Positions 27,470 through 36,761 are shown, numbered from the stretch's first letter. The stretch is DNA of 64,000 nucleotides from M55B127 sp034521955 (GCA_034521955.1 JAXHLT010000003.1:124001-188000), one strand, 5' to 3'. Notes: generated by a model from the sequence alone, not told the origin. Numbers and translations are program-made.

Positions 27470-28768
27470 TTAATTTGTTGCATCTCCGGAACTATATGCA
27501 TCATCAGCTCTTTCTTCTATATTTTCTAATACACTATCTAAGTCTTGTCCACTTACATAGTCTAAAAGACCTTGCCAGAAAGCTCCAGAACCAATAGCAG
27601 CTGGCATTGAGTCAGAAGCATCAAATCTAAATGTTTCTGCATTATTTAAGAATTTTGCCATTTGTCTAGTTGTTTCATCTGGATAAATATTAGGATTGAT
27701 TCTATTGTGTGTTCCTAATTTACCAAGTTCACTTAACCAAATAGACTGTGCACCAGGAGTAGCCATATACTTCATAAATTTACGTGCGTCTTCGTTATCA
27801 TTCATCATACTAAGCATATCAGCAGCACCTAAGGCAGGTGTGCCATATTCTTCATCAATAGAAGGTAGTGGGAAGAAGTCAAAGTCTGCACCAGCTTCTA
27901 ATTCAGGATTGCTTTCTTTTATGAAACTTGTAATGAAACTAGCCTGACGGTGTAGTCCAGCTCTTGGTGGTGATGTGAATAATGGATTTGGTGCATCACC
28001 AAAGTTAGATGATAATACAGATGTTGGTCCACCATATACCATATTTGGATCTTTAGCATATCTACCAAAGATTTCAAATGCATTTTTTATTCTTTCATCT
28101 GTCCAAGGAATATCGTGTGCTATCCATTGGTCATATACTTCAGGTGAAGCTGTTCTTAACATAATATCTTCAATCCAGTCAGTTCCTGGCCAACCACTAG
28201 CAGCACCAGATTCTAAACCAATAGACCAGGGTGAAATTCCGTCTTCCTGCATTTGTTGAGCTAATTGATCCATTTCTTCCCAAGTTTCAGGGATTTCATA
28301 ACCATTTTCTTCAAATACTTTAGGGTTATACCAAACTAAACTTTTTGCATCACCAGCGATAAATAGTGCATACATACCGTCTTCATAAGTTGCTAAATCT
28401 AGCCATTTTTGATCAAAGTCTTCTCTTAAATAACTCATATTAAATACGTTTTCTAGATTTACTAAATCTCCATCTTGAGCTAAGTCTTTCATCATACCAG
28501 GTCCAGACACAGCTACAATATCGGGAGGATTACCTGCTTCAAGTCTTGTTGTTAATAAAGTGGGGAGATCTCTGGTTCCTTCATATTGGACTTCTATTCC
28601 TGTAGCAGCTTCAAAAGGTTCAACCATCTTATTAAATGCATCCAATTCACCGCCACCCCATACACCCATAACACTTACTGTTCCATCTTGGGCAGAAGCC
28701 TGAAAAGAAAATAACAATAAACTAATCAACAACATCAATGTTAAACCAGTAGACAATTTAGCTTTCAT
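27470..28768 (-). CDS. Sugar ABC transporter solute-binding protein
   Basis: 432 residues from the ATG at 28768, which is preceded by AAAGGGGTTT and gives a clean signal peptide: MKAKLSTG, a hydrophobic core, and a cut after SFQASA. The frame is open 17 codons further upstream but without such a site. The mature part is a family 1 binding protein (VQYEGTRDLPTLLTTRLEAGNPPDIV and a C-terminal FMKYMATPGAQ block as landmarks). There is no lipobox cysteine, so it should be a soluble periplasmic protein, in line with an outer membrane. Confidence 0.9.
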   Translation of the reverse strand: MKAKLSTGLTLMLLISLLLFSFQASAQDGTVSVMGVWGGGELDAFNKMVEPFEAATGIEVQYEGTRDLPTLLTTRLEAGNPPDIVAVSGPGMMKDLAQDGDLVNLENVFNMSYLREDFDQKWLDLATYEDGMYALFIAGDAKSLVWYNPKVFEENGYEIPETWEEMDQLAQQMQEDGISPWSIGLESGAASGWPGTDWIEDIMLRTASPEVYDQWIAHDIPWTDERIKNAFEIFGRYAKDPNMVYGGPTSVLSSNFGDAPNPLFTSPPRAGLHRQASFITSFIKESNPELEAGADFDFFPLPSIDEEYGTPALGAADMLSMMNDNEDARKFMKYMATPGAQSIWLSELGKLGTHNRINPNIYPDETTRQMAKFLNNAETFRFDASDSMPAAIGSGAFWQGLLDYVSGQDLDSVLENIEERADDAYSSGDATN

Positions 28769-28850
28769 TGTTTTAAACCCCTTTCTTGTTTTTCTATTTT
28801 TATTATTCTTTAAAAACAAAAAATCACCTGCATGTCATGTTTAAATATAG

Positions 28851-28878
28851 ATTTTAAGCTAAGCAACCAACAATTCAA
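28851..28878 (-). promoter_or_regulatory. Possible promoter for the mannoside transporter operon
   Basis: On the minus strand, TTGAAT (28878-28873), a 16-base spacer and TAAAAT (28856-28851). It lies between lacI and the solute-binding protein gene and would let the transporter be induced separately from the regulator. Confidence 0.4.
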
Positions 28879-28933
28879 CTATTATTAGTATTTTACTTAC
28901 AATAATAAGTTGATTAATCACCTCCTAATGTGA

Positions 28934-29929
28934 TTATTTACTACTTTCTCTTTTTATTAATTTATGAGGAATAAATATTTTATTATTTTCAATTTCCTCA
29001 TTATTAATCTTTTTCATTAATACTTTCATTATTTCAGTACCTAATTCAGTTCCAGATTGAAATACTGTACTTAATGATGGACTTACATACTTTGAAGCTT
29101 CAATACCATCAAAACCAACTATGGATATATCTTGAGGGATTTTAATGTTATTATCAATACAGTATTTGATAGCACCTATAGCCATTTGGTCACTAAAGGC
29201 AAATATTGAATTTAAATTTGGATTATTATTTAATAAAGTTTTTGCACATTCATAACCACTTTTATAACTAAAGTCTCCTTCAGCTATATATTTATCTTTT
29301 AATTCAATATTTTTGTTATTAAATACATTTATAATACCTTTCATTCTTTCTTCACTTGCAACAGAATCTCTATATGGTCCCCTTATAATACCAAAATAGT
29401 CAGCTGTTTTTAATAAATATCTACTAACATCTTCAGCAGCTTTAATATTATTTACTGTAACAGCTGGTAATTCAGGATCTTCTAAATATCCTGAAGCAAA
29501 AACACTAGGAATCTTACTTTTCTTAACTGCTTTAATAAGTTCTTCGGAAAAATTTGCAGTTAAAATAACTAAACCATCAATCTTTTTTTGTTTAAACATA
29601 TTAATATAATAAAGTTCTTGTTCTAATTCACCTTCAGAATCTCCATATATAATGTTATAACCATCCTTAATAGCTTCAGTTTCTAAACTTATAAGAACTT
29701 CCATTAAAAATGGATTATCCATACCAGCACCGATTATGCCAATTAAGTTACTGATATTTGTTCTTAAAGCACGGGCAGAGTCATTTATTTGATAGTCTAA
29801 TTCATCTATTGCTTTTTTTACACGAATAGAAGTATCTTTACTTACCAATGAACTGTCATTTATAACACGGGAAACAGTTGATAAGGAAACACCTGCTTTT
29901 TTTGCAACATCTTTCATTGTTATTGCCAT
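28934..29929 (-). CDS. LacI-family transcriptional regulator
   Basis: 331 residues. The N-terminal helix-turn-helix and hinge read MKDVAKKAGVSLSTVSRVIN...KAIDELDYQIND, followed by a periplasmic-binding-protein-like sugar-sensing domain (about residues 62-331) with the conserved GIIG, DGLVIL, FAFSDQMAIG and VGFDG blocks. It is the first gene of the minus-strand mannoside operon and most likely represses it and itself in the absence of sugar. An operator-like sequence lies just upstream. The regulated sugar is inferred from context only. Confidence 0.92.
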   Translation of the reverse strand: MAITMKDVAKKAGVSLSTVSRVINDSSLVSKDTSIRVKKAIDELDYQINDSARALRTNISNLIGIIGAGMDNPFLMEVLISLETEAIKDGYNIIYGDSEGELEQELYYINMFKQKKIDGLVILTANFSEELIKAVKKSKIPSVFASGYLEDPELPAVTVNNIKAAEDVSRYLLKTADYFGIIRGPYRDSVASEERMKGIINVFNNKNIELKDKYIAEGDFSYKSGYECAKTLLNNNPNLNSIFAFSDQMAIGAIKYCIDNNIKIPQDISIVGFDGIEASKYVSPSLSTVFQSGTELGTEIMKVLMKKINNEEIENNKIFIPHKLIKRESSK

Positions 29930-29948
29930 AATAATTCTCCTTTAAGAT

Positions 29949-29974
29949 GAAAACGATTTCTGAAAACCATTTCA
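29949..29974. promoter_or_regulatory. Candidate LacI-type operator upstream of lacI
   Basis: GAAAACGATTTC is an imperfect palindrome with the central CG typical of LacI-family operators. It is followed closely by the related GAAAACCATTTC. Both lie 20-45 bases before the regulator start. Confidence 0.4.
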
Positions 29975-30582
29975 TTGTATTTATTTTATTCAATATTAAT
30001 CATTTATCCTGCTATAATTTTAATTTTACAATTTTATGACATTGTTCTATGAATCTTTAATTTTAGTATATTATTGAGAATAATTTTAACTATAAAAACA
30101 TATTATCCTTACACTGTGAAAGCATATGATGTAGTTTTGAAAACTTTAATTTATATTATTAATGCAAAATATCGAATTATTTTTATGACATATAGGAAAA
30201 TCCATTAGATAATACTGTATTACATTCCAAAATATATAGTACTTATTTCTTTTATTCATTAGAATATCTGCTAAACAAACACTATCATAATGCAATGAAT
30301 AGCAGTATCTTATCGATTATTGCACTCTGATTTTAAAACTTTTGGAAACTCATTTAATCAATTACACTAACTGTTTAAATAAGGTTTTCTATATTTTCTT
30401 TAAATTAGAAGTCACTTATAAATTAATAATAACAATTGTTTTTATAAAACCTTTCTAAAATCTCTCAATAATATTTCAAATTTATTATTACATTGGGAAT
30501 TTTGTTTATTTTAAGATAATTTTACACTAATTAAAGGTATAAAATATAAATAACAATATTTTATGATGAGTGGAGTGATATA
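29975..30582. other. AT-rich intergenic region, no gene seen
   Basis: About 600 bases between the divergent lacI and amylase genes. I see no frame with a ribosome-binding site, no clear hairpin-plus-T terminator and no RNA motif. A weak promoter-like TTTACA with ATATAA 17 bases further lies near 30520-30550. The stretch probably holds decayed sequence and regulatory sites of the flanking sugar genes. Confidence 0.4.
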
Positions 30583-32261
30583 ATGAAAAATCAGAGATGG
30601 TGGAAAGAGGCAGTTGTATATTAGATTATCCAGAAGTTTTATGATAGTAATAATGATGGAATAGGAGATATTAATGGAATAATTAAAAAACTGGATTATA
30701 TCAAAGATTTAGGTGTAGATGTAATCTGGTTATGCCCGATCTATAAGTCTCCAAATGCTGATAATGGTTATGATATATCGGATTACAAAAAAGTAATGGA
30801 TGAGTTTGGGAAAATAGAAGATGTGGAAAAGTTAATTAAAGAAGTTCATAATCAAGATATGAAGATAATACTTGATTTAGTTGTTAACCATACTTCTGAT
30901 GAACATAGATGGTTTAAAAACTCAAAACAATCAACTGATAGTGCTTATAGAAATTATTATATCTGGAAAGATGGTAATGGAGATTTGCCTCCTAATAATT
31001 GGGGCTCAATATTTGGTGGTTCTGCTTGGAAATATGATCAAAAAACAGATCAATACTATTTACATTTATTTGATGTAAAACAACCTGATTTAAATTGGGA
31101 AAAACCTAAAGTGCGGAATAAAATATATGAAAATATGAGATGGTGGTTAGATAAAGGAATTGATGGTTTTAGAATGGATGTAATTAATATGCTTTCTAAA
31201 GACCAAAGCTTTCCAGATGGTAAGGTTATGGATAATGAAAGATATGGAGATGGAAGTCAATATTATCTAAATGGACCAAAATTATATGACTATTTATCTG
31301 AAATGGGAGAAGAGGTTCTATTTGATTATGATATAATGACTGTAGGTGAAACTCCAGGATTTGGTGTTGATAATGCAATAAAGTTTTCAAAACATGAGGG
31401 AAAAGATTTATTAAATATGGTATTTCATTTTGAACACATGTCAGTAGATAGAGATGATAAAAACAAATGGGTAAATAAAGAAATTGATTTAAAATTATTA
31501 AAAGATATATATGAAAAATGGAATAAAAGTCTTTATGAAAAAGGATGGAATGCTATATATCTAGGTAATCATGATCAACCTAGAATTGTATCAAGATTTG
31601 GTAGTGATAAACAATATAGGAAAGAATCCGCAAAAATGTTGGCAACATTGCTTCTAACAATGCCAGGTACTCCTTATTTATATCAGGGAGATGAAATAGG
31701 AATGACGAATGTGAAATTCGATGACATAGGAAAGTATAGAGATGTTGAGACAATCAATCATTATAGAGCAGAAACTAAAAGTAGACCTAAAGACAAGGTT
31801 ATGCAGGAAATTTATAGAACGAGCAGGGATAATGCTAGAACACCTATGCAGTGGAATAAAAATATAAATGCAGGGTTTACACAAAGTACTCCCTGGATTA
31901 ATTTAAACCCAAATTATAAAGAAATTAATGTGGAAAGTTCCTTAAAAGAAAGTGATTCAATCTTAAAATATTATAAAAGGATAATTAAAACAAGAAAAAA
32001 TAATAAAGGTTTAATATATGGGAAATATGATACTGTTTTGTATGAAAATGAGTCAGTTTTTGCTTATATTAGAACTTATGAAAAGCAAAAATATTTAATA
32101 TTATTAAATTTCTTTGAAAATACTTTGCAAATCAAATTACCTGATAATATAAAACTTGAATGAATATAATTTAATAATTTCTAACTATAAAAATAATAAA
32201 TATAGATAATAATATTATTACTTTAAAACCATATGAAAGTTTAGTTTTCAAGTTAAGCTAA
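30583..32261 (+). pseudogene. Alpha-glucosidase / alpha-amylase family GH13 pseudogene
   Basis: The frame starts at ATG 30583 (behind GTGGAGTG) with MKNQRWWKEAVVY and hits TAG at 30622-30624, where GH13_31 enzymes have Q in VVYQIYPRSF. The following bases read as that motif with three single bases missing. The body is intact and has GFRMD (nucleophile), TVGETPG (acid/base) and LGNHDQPR. Near the end, after IKLE, a repeated TGAA makes a stop at 32161-32163; beyond it the frame can be followed through ISNYK and LKPYESLVFKLS to TAA at 32259-32261 if two more bases are added. Several independent lesions indicate decay. Related enzymes cut alpha-1,6 or alpha-1,4 bonds in short maltosides. Confidence 0.75.
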
Positions 32262-33053
32262 ACTTAATAATGATCTATCATTATAAAAACCTTGTTTATT
32301 TTTTTTCTGGAATATTTCTAATAAATGATTTATTGTCATATTGTTTTTGGTTTTTCCATCAATATCAATAATTATTTTACCATGGTTCATCATTAACATG
32401 CGATTTCCAAATTTTAAAGCATCCTTCATATTGTGAGTGATCATTAAAGTAGTAATATTATTATTTGATACAATTTTTTGAGTAAGGTCATTAATTTTAA
32501 TTGCAGTAGCAGGATCTAATGCAGCTGTATGTTCATCTAATAGCAATAGATCAGGTTCTATAATTGTTGCCATAAGTAATGTTAATGCTTGTCTTTGACC
32601 ACCAGATAAAAGTTTTACTTTTGTATTAAGTCGTTTTTCTAAACCAAGATTAATTTCTTCAAGATGTTCTTTAATAATAGTTCTTTTTTTCTTATTCATA
32701 GCCCATTTAAGAGATAGTTTTGAACTTTTATTTAAAGCCATTGATAAGTTTTCCTCTATAGTCATATCAGGGGAAGTTCCCATAAGTGGGTCTTGAAAAA
32801 CTCTGCCGATAAAGTTTGCTCTTTTATACTCAGGCATTTCTGTAATATTTTTTTCTGATAATATAATTTGACCGGCTGATAATTTAAAAACACCAGCTAT
32901 ACTATTTAATAAGGTAGATTTACCTGCCCCATTTCCACCAATTATTGTTATAAAATCACTATTTTTAACTTCTAATGTAATATCTTTTAAAGCCTTAGCT
33001 TCATTACATGTGTTTTCATTAAATGTCTTTGTAACATTAGTTAGTTTTAGCAT
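32253..33053 (-). CDS. ABC transporter ATPase, TrpZ-like / branched-chain type
   Basis: 266 residues with Walker A GGNGAGKST (about 38-46), the Q-loop in FQDPLMGTSPDMT, signature LLSGGQRQAL and Walker B LLLLDEHTAALDP, then the switch histidine in MITHN. It is encoded with a permease and an ABC_sub_bind-type binding protein, the arrangement of the TrpXYZ / YLxx amino-acid-type importers. It overlaps the permease gene by 17 bases. The 3' end overlaps the remnant end of the GH13 pseudogene on the other strand. Confidence 0.9.
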   Translation of the reverse strand: MLKLTNVTKTFNENTCNEAKALKDITLEVKNSDFITIIGGNGAGKSTLLNSIAGVFKLSAGQIILSEKNITEMPEYKRANFIGRVFQDPLMGTSPDMTIEENLSMALNKSSKLSLKWAMNKKKRTIIKEHLEEINLGLEKRLNTKVKLLSGGQRQALTLLMATIIEPDLLLLDEHTAALDPATAIKINDLTQKIVSNNNITTLMITHNMKDALKFGNRMLMMNHGKIIIDIDGKTKNNMTINHLLEIFQKKNKQGFYNDRSLLSLA

Positions 33054-33915
33054 TTAATTTACCTCCAATCTTCTTTTTAATATTAGGTGCTGATAAAAAT
33101 ACAATTACAATTAAAGCTGTTAAAAGCTTTAAATCTGAAGCTGCAAAACCACTCATAAGTGCAAAAGATATGCTGCCTCTATAAAGTATTGAACCTATTA
33201 TGATACTCGGAATAGTGTAGTAGAGCTTATCATTGCTAAAGATGACTTCTCCAATAATAACTGATGCTAAACCAGCAATTATAGTACCAATTCCCATACT
33301 AATATCAGCAAAACCTTGATACTGTCCTATCAAAGCACCTGCCAAGGCAACAAAGCTGTTGGCAATAATTAATCCCATAAATTTCATGTTATCTGTATTG
33401 ATAGCCATACTTCTAACCATAGCAGGATTATCCCCTGTTGCTCTTAATGCATATCCAAGTTTTGTTTTCATAAATAATATTAAAGTAATTAATACTAAAA
33501 TAACAACAATTAATATTAATAATAATTCATTATAATCAGTAAAGTTAAAAATATCAAAAATTGTCCTACTTGAAATTAAAGGGATGTTTGGTCTACCCAT
33601 AATCCTTAAATTTATAGAATATAATGCTGTCATTGTAAGTATACCAGAAAGTAATGGAGCTATTTTAAGTCTGGTATTTAAAAAACCTGTTATTGAACCA
33701 GATATTCCACCAGCAAAAGTAGCTACAAGCAATGTCAAAAATGGATTATATCCTATTATTATCATTTTAGATGAGACAGCAGCACCTAAAGTGATGCTGC
33801 CATCTACAGTTAAATCTGCAAAATCTAAAATTCTAAATGTTATATAAACTCCAATGGCCATAATACCATAGATTAATCCTTGTTCAATTGATGTTATAAG
33901 AAACCATAAGTCCAT
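33037..33915 (-). CDS. ABC transporter permease, TrpY-like / branched-chain type
   Basis: 292 residues, eight or more hydrophobic segments, with the VDGSITLGAAVSSK motif near residue 37 found in permeases that work with ABC_sub_bind binding proteins, and the conserved GYALRATGDNPAMVRSMAIN cytoplasmic loop (about residues 152-171) that contacts the ATPase. It sits between the binding protein and ATPase genes in one operon. Confidence 0.9.
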   Translation of the reverse strand: MDLWFLITSIEQGLIYGIMAIGVYITFRILDFADLTVDGSITLGAAVSSKMIIIGYNPFLTLLVATFAGGISGSITGFLNTRLKIAPLLSGILTMTALYSINLRIMGRPNIPLISSRTIFDIFNFTDYNELLLILIVVILVLITLILFMKTKLGYALRATGDNPAMVRSMAINTDNMKFMGLIIANSFVALAGALIGQYQGFADISMGIGTIIAGLASVIIGEVIFSNDKLYYTIPSIIIGSILYRGSISFALMSGFAASDLKLLTALIVIVFLSAPNIKKKIGGKLNAKTN

Positions 33916-33942
33916 ACAATAACCTCCAGTACCTAACTTAAA

Positions 33943-34932
33943 TTATTCAATTAATATATCGATTTTATCCACTAATGATTCTGGTATTTCTAGATTGAAA
34001 TTTTCAACAGCTTTTTTATTTACAATAAGTTGTAGATTTTGAGAACCAATTATTGGTATATCAGATGCTTTTTCTCCATTTAATACTCGTGCTGCAATTT
34101 GACCAGTTTCTTTACCTAAAGTAAAATAATCAATTCCCTTAGTAGCAATTGCACCATTTTCAACTTGTCCTTTTTCTGCTGCAAAAACTGGAGTATTATT
34201 TTCCATAGCTATTTTTATTATAGAAGGAACTGCAGAAGCGATTGTATTGTCTGTAGGTAGGTATATAGCATCAACTTTATTTACAATAGTAGAAGTTGCT
34301 AAAGCTATTTCACTTGTGTTGGTTACAGTACCTTCAACAATTTCTAAATCCATTTCAGATGCAGCCTCTTTAGCTATATCTACTTGAACTACTGAATTAA
34401 CTTCACCACTGTTATATAAAATACCAATAGTTTTAGCATCAGGTACAAACTGTTTAATTAAAGATAATTGATCTGCAACCGGATTCATATCTGTAGTTCC
34501 AGTTACATTTTCTTCTTTATTTACTAAATCAGAAACTAAACCTGCTTCTACAGGATCAGTAACTGCAGTTATTAAAAGAGGAGTATCTGTTAATACACCA
34601 GCTGCTGCTTGAGCACTTTTAGTAGTTATTGCTAATACTAAATCCAGTTTTTGTCCTTTAAATTTTTGAGCGATTGACTGTGAGGTTGCAAAATCACCTT
34701 GGGCATTTTCAAGATTAATTTCAAGGTTTTCACCTTCAATAAAACCTGCTTCATTTAATCCTTCAATAAACCCATCACGAGCAGCATCCAATGCGGGATG
34801 TTCTACAAGTTGAGATATTCCTACTTTGAATAATTTTCCTTCTGTTTGAGCTGAAATTTGAAAAGTAAAGAATAATACAAATGAAATGAGAATAGACATT
34901 ACCAATAGAGATTTCTTACCATTAATTACCAT
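33943..34932 (-). CDS. ABC transporter substrate-binding protein (PF04392, TrpX-like)
   Basis: 329 residues. A signal peptide (residues 1-28) ends ...FFTFQISA before QTEG, with no lipobox, then an ABC_sub_bind domain with VGISQLVEHPALDAARDGF (a hallmark of this family), VLAITTKSAQAAAG and GILYNSGEVNS. Family members linked to trpXYZ bind tryptophan or tyrosine; the ligand here is unknown. The gene is first in its operon and lies behind an attenuator-type leader, next to a HutP homologue, so control by an amino acid is likely. Confidence 0.88.
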   Translation of the reverse strand: MVINGKKSLLVMSILISFVLFFTFQISAQTEGKLFKVGISQLVEHPALDAARDGFIEGLNEAGFIEGENLEINLENAQGDFATSQSIAQKFKGQKLDLVLAITTKSAQAAAGVLTDTPLLITAVTDPVEAGLVSDLVNKEENVTGTTDMNPVADQLSLIKQFVPDAKTIGILYNSGEVNSVVQVDIAKEAASEMDLEIVEGTVTNTSEIALATSTIVNKVDAIYLPTDNTIASAVPSIIKIAMENNTPVFAAEKGQVENGAIATKGIDYFTLGKETGQIAARVLNGEKASDIPIIGSQNLQLIVNKKAVENFNLEIPESLVDKIDILIE

Positions 34933-34983
34933 TTTACATCTCTCCTTATTTTAGTTTTTTGGTTTGGATTTTTTGGAAAGAGA

Positions 34984-35014
34984 AATAAAAAAACACTCCT
35001 GGGAAGGAGTGTTT
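34984..35014 (-). terminator. Attenuator terminator in the leader of the ABC transporter operon
   Basis: On the minus strand AAACACTCC (35014-35006), loop TTCCCA, GGAGTGTTT (34999-34991), then TTTT. It lies between the promoter at 35094-35122 and the binding protein start, so transcription of the whole operon depends on passing it. Confidence 0.85.
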
Positions 35015-35018
35015 AAAG

Positions 35019-35076
35019 ACATAGAAATACATAGAAATTTCCTAAGTATTTTCTCCTACCATATTACCATATTACC
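35019..35076 (-). promoter_or_regulatory. Leader with tandem 8-nt and 10-nt repeats, candidate antiterminator target
   Basis: Read on the minus strand, the leader has GGTAATAT, GGTAATAT and GGTAGGAG back to back (35076-35053; period 8, constant GGTA), and then ATTTCTATGT twice in tandem (35038-35019), directly before the terminator hairpin. AGAAAATAC and GTATTTCT can pair around part of it. It has no T-box, S-box or other riboswitch core that I know. Regular spacing fits binding by an oligomeric RNA-binding protein; the HutP-like gene next door is the obvious candidate. Confidence 0.55.
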
Positions 35077-35093
35077 AATTATTAATTTTTTTA

Positions 35094-35122
35094 ATTATAC
35101 ACAGTAAATAAACTAATGTCAA
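35094..35122 (-). promoter_or_regulatory. Consensus promoter of the ABC transporter operon
   Basis: On the minus strand, TTGACA (35122-35117), a 17-base spacer and TATAAT (35099-35094): a perfect sigma-A promoter, giving a leader of about 155 bases. Confidence 0.85.
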
Positions 35123-35132
35123 GTATTTTATG

Positions 35133-35543
35133 TTAATTTATTGTACGATGACTTAAACCAACTGCTACTTCATTGAGATTTAACATCCCAACACCAAAAA
35201 ATATTGCGACTACTAAATGATCTTCTTTTCGAGCAATACCAATTTTACCACCAATGTTTAAACCTACTGCACTTCCCATGATCTGTTTTAAAGCTTCATG
35301 AGTAGCACCTGCAACTGCACCTTGATTTGAGTGTGATTCATTAATCAAATTTTCTCGTCTTGCAGCTATTACTGCATTTTCTATTATTTTTTTAACAGAC
35401 TTGTTGTATTCACCACCAAAATCAACTGCTGCAGTCTTGATACCTTGAGAATCGCGATAATCTTTTTTTAATTGTTTTTCCTCGGAACGGTCTGAAATAG
35501 CTAATCTTAATGCTGCTTTTGCAATAATAAGGCTTTTTTCCAT
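35133..35543 (-). CDS. HutP-family RNA-binding antiterminator
   Basis: 136 residues. Conserved HutP-family blocks are visible: AVDFGGEYNKSVKKIIENA, ESHSNQGAVAGATHEALKQIMG and VAVGLSHRTI at the C-terminus. In Bacillus HutP, a hexamer binds L-histidine and Mg2+ and then NAG repeats in the hut leader, preventing termination. Compared with that protein, the His-Ala-Thr position is Gly-Ala-Thr here, and His appears two residues later, so the metal site may differ. No hut genes are in the window; an attenuated ABC operon starts right downstream on the same strand. Preceded by its own consensus promoter. Confidence 0.85.
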   Translation of the reverse strand: MEKSLIIAKAALRLAISDRSEEKQLKKDYRDSQGIKTAAVDFGGEYNKSVKKIIENAVIAARRENLINESHSNQGAVAGATHEALKQIMGSAVGLNIGGKIGIARKEDHLVVAIFFGVGMLNLNEVAVGLSHRTIN

Positions 35544-35574
35544 TTATGTAAGCCTCCTAATTCTATTTTATTTA

Positions 35575-35603
35575 ATTATAATTTATTTTAAAATATATGT
35601 CAA
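35575..35603 (-). promoter_or_regulatory. Consensus promoter of the HutP-like gene
   Basis: On the minus strand, TTGACA (35603-35598), 17 bases, TATAAT (35580-35575), and a short leader ending in AGGAGG before the ATG at 35543. Confidence 0.82.
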
Positions 35604-35623
35604 TTGTTACCATCTATAATTAC

Positions 35624-35652
35624 TTGAAAATAGCCGGTTATTCTGATATATT
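35624..35652 (+). promoter_or_regulatory. Promoter of the flavodoxin-family gene
   Basis: TTGAAA at 35624-35629, a 17-base spacer and TATATT at 35647-35652, divergent from the hutP-like promoter. Confidence 0.6.
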
Positions 35653-35688
35653 TTATCTAAGAAAAGAGATAAAATAGGAGGAAAATTA

Positions 35689-36254
35689 ATGATCACAGTA
35701 ATTTCAGCCAGTCATAGAAAATCTGGCAATACAGATAAAATGTTAGATATATTTATTGATGAGATTTCAAAAACAAATGATTTAGAGAAAATCAAATTAA
35801 TCAATTATGATTTAAATATATGTGAGGCTTGTTTAGACTGTCATCAAGATGGTTTATGTATTTTAGAAGATGATATTAATGATCTATATAAAAGAGTTGA
35901 AAAAGCAGAAGGAATGATAATTTCTTCACCAATATATTTTGCTTCTATAACTTCTGTTTTAAAGATATTTATTGATAGGGCAGAACCTTATCGAGCTAAG
36001 AATATATTACAAAATGATGTAAATAAAATAAATAATTATAAAAAAGGATATTTTTTAGGTGTTGGTGCTTACAAAACTGATTTGTTTTATAATAATGCTA
36101 AAGAAATAATAAAAAATTATTTTCATTCTTTAAATACAAAATATACTGGAGAATTATTTTTTAAAGGTGTTGAAAAAAAGGTGAAATAGAAAGTGTTGAA
36201 TTCTATGAGGAAAAAATAAGTCAGGCTGCTCGTAATTATTTAAAACAATTATAA
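35689..36254 (+). CDS. Flavodoxin-family NAD(P)H-dependent oxidoreductase, frameshifted near the end
   Basis: The open frame runs to 36189 (166 residues). It has the FMN-phosphate loop ASHRKSGNTDKML at the N-terminus, a CEACLDCHQDGLC cysteine cluster near residue 50 and SSPIYFASITSVLKIFIDR, all typical of iron-sulfur-containing flavodoxin-like reductases. At 36173-36182 a run of seven A leads to a stop; with eight A the frame continues GEIESVEFYEEKISQ...KQL to TAA at 36252-36254, about 188 residues. A homopolymer error is the simplest reading. The product reduces quinones, FMN or metals with NAD(P)H in this family. Confidence 0.82.
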
Positions 36255-36268
36255 GGAGGCGTTTTTTT

Positions 36269-36761
36269 ATGGCAAACAAGGAACTTGAGGTTATTAAAGA
36301 AGCAATTTTAAATGAAAATGAAGGTTATCAAGTTTACATGATGGCAGCAGAGAAAATTGATAAAGAAGAAATAAGTGAATCCTTTAAAAAGCTGGCAAAA
36401 GAAGAACTTAAGCATATTGATTGGTTAAAAGAACTTTATCAAGATATGGAAGGAAAAGAAAAGATTAACATTTACAGTTGATGAAATAAAACCTCCTGAA
36501 AAACCCAGAATTTTCAAATGGGAGAAGATTGAAAAAGAAAACTTATCTTTTGCTTTATCAGTATTTGGTTTAGGTGTAAAAATGGAAAAAGATGCAATTG
36601 AATATTATAAAAATGCTGTAAGTAATACTGAATCTCAAGAAGCAATGAAATTATATAAAAAAATAATTGAATGGGAGTATCAGCATTTGAATTTCTTCCA
36701 AGAACAGTATGATATGTTAAAAGAAGACTGGTGGGCAGAGCAAAGCTTTGAACCGTTTTAA
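36269..36761 (+). CDS. Ferritin-like / rubrerythrin-type protein, frameshifted in the middle
   Basis: The first frame (to 36481) begins MANKELEVIKEAILNENEGY and has the helical iron motif EELKHIDWL. After GKEK the frame shifts at 36460-36466 (AAAAGATTAACATT); removing one A continues RLTFTVDEIKPPEKPRIFKW and leads to a second ferritin-like half with MEKDAIEYYKN and IIEWEYQHLNFF, ending at 36761. Joined, about 163 residues with two Glu/ExxH pairs that would hold a di-iron site. The family handles oxidative stress or iron. It follows the flavodoxin gene by 14 bases, suggesting a redox operon. Confidence 0.8.

Noticed and set aside
30622..30624. The in-frame TAG of the GH13 gene as a recoded codon (for example pyrrolysine, known from Acetohalobium).
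   Set aside because: Homologues have glutamine here, pyrrolysine is tied to methylamine methyltransferases, and the following bases carry further losses. A decayed gene explains more.
35019..35076. A CRISPR-like or short tandem-repeat array.
   Set aside because: The repeats are 8 and 10 bases, without spacers and only two or three copies, between a promoter and a terminator.
34933..35090. A T-box or known riboswitch in the ABC transporter leader.
   Set aside because: There is no AGGGTGGNACC element and no core of other riboswitches that I recognise; I describe it as a repeat-bearing attenuator instead.
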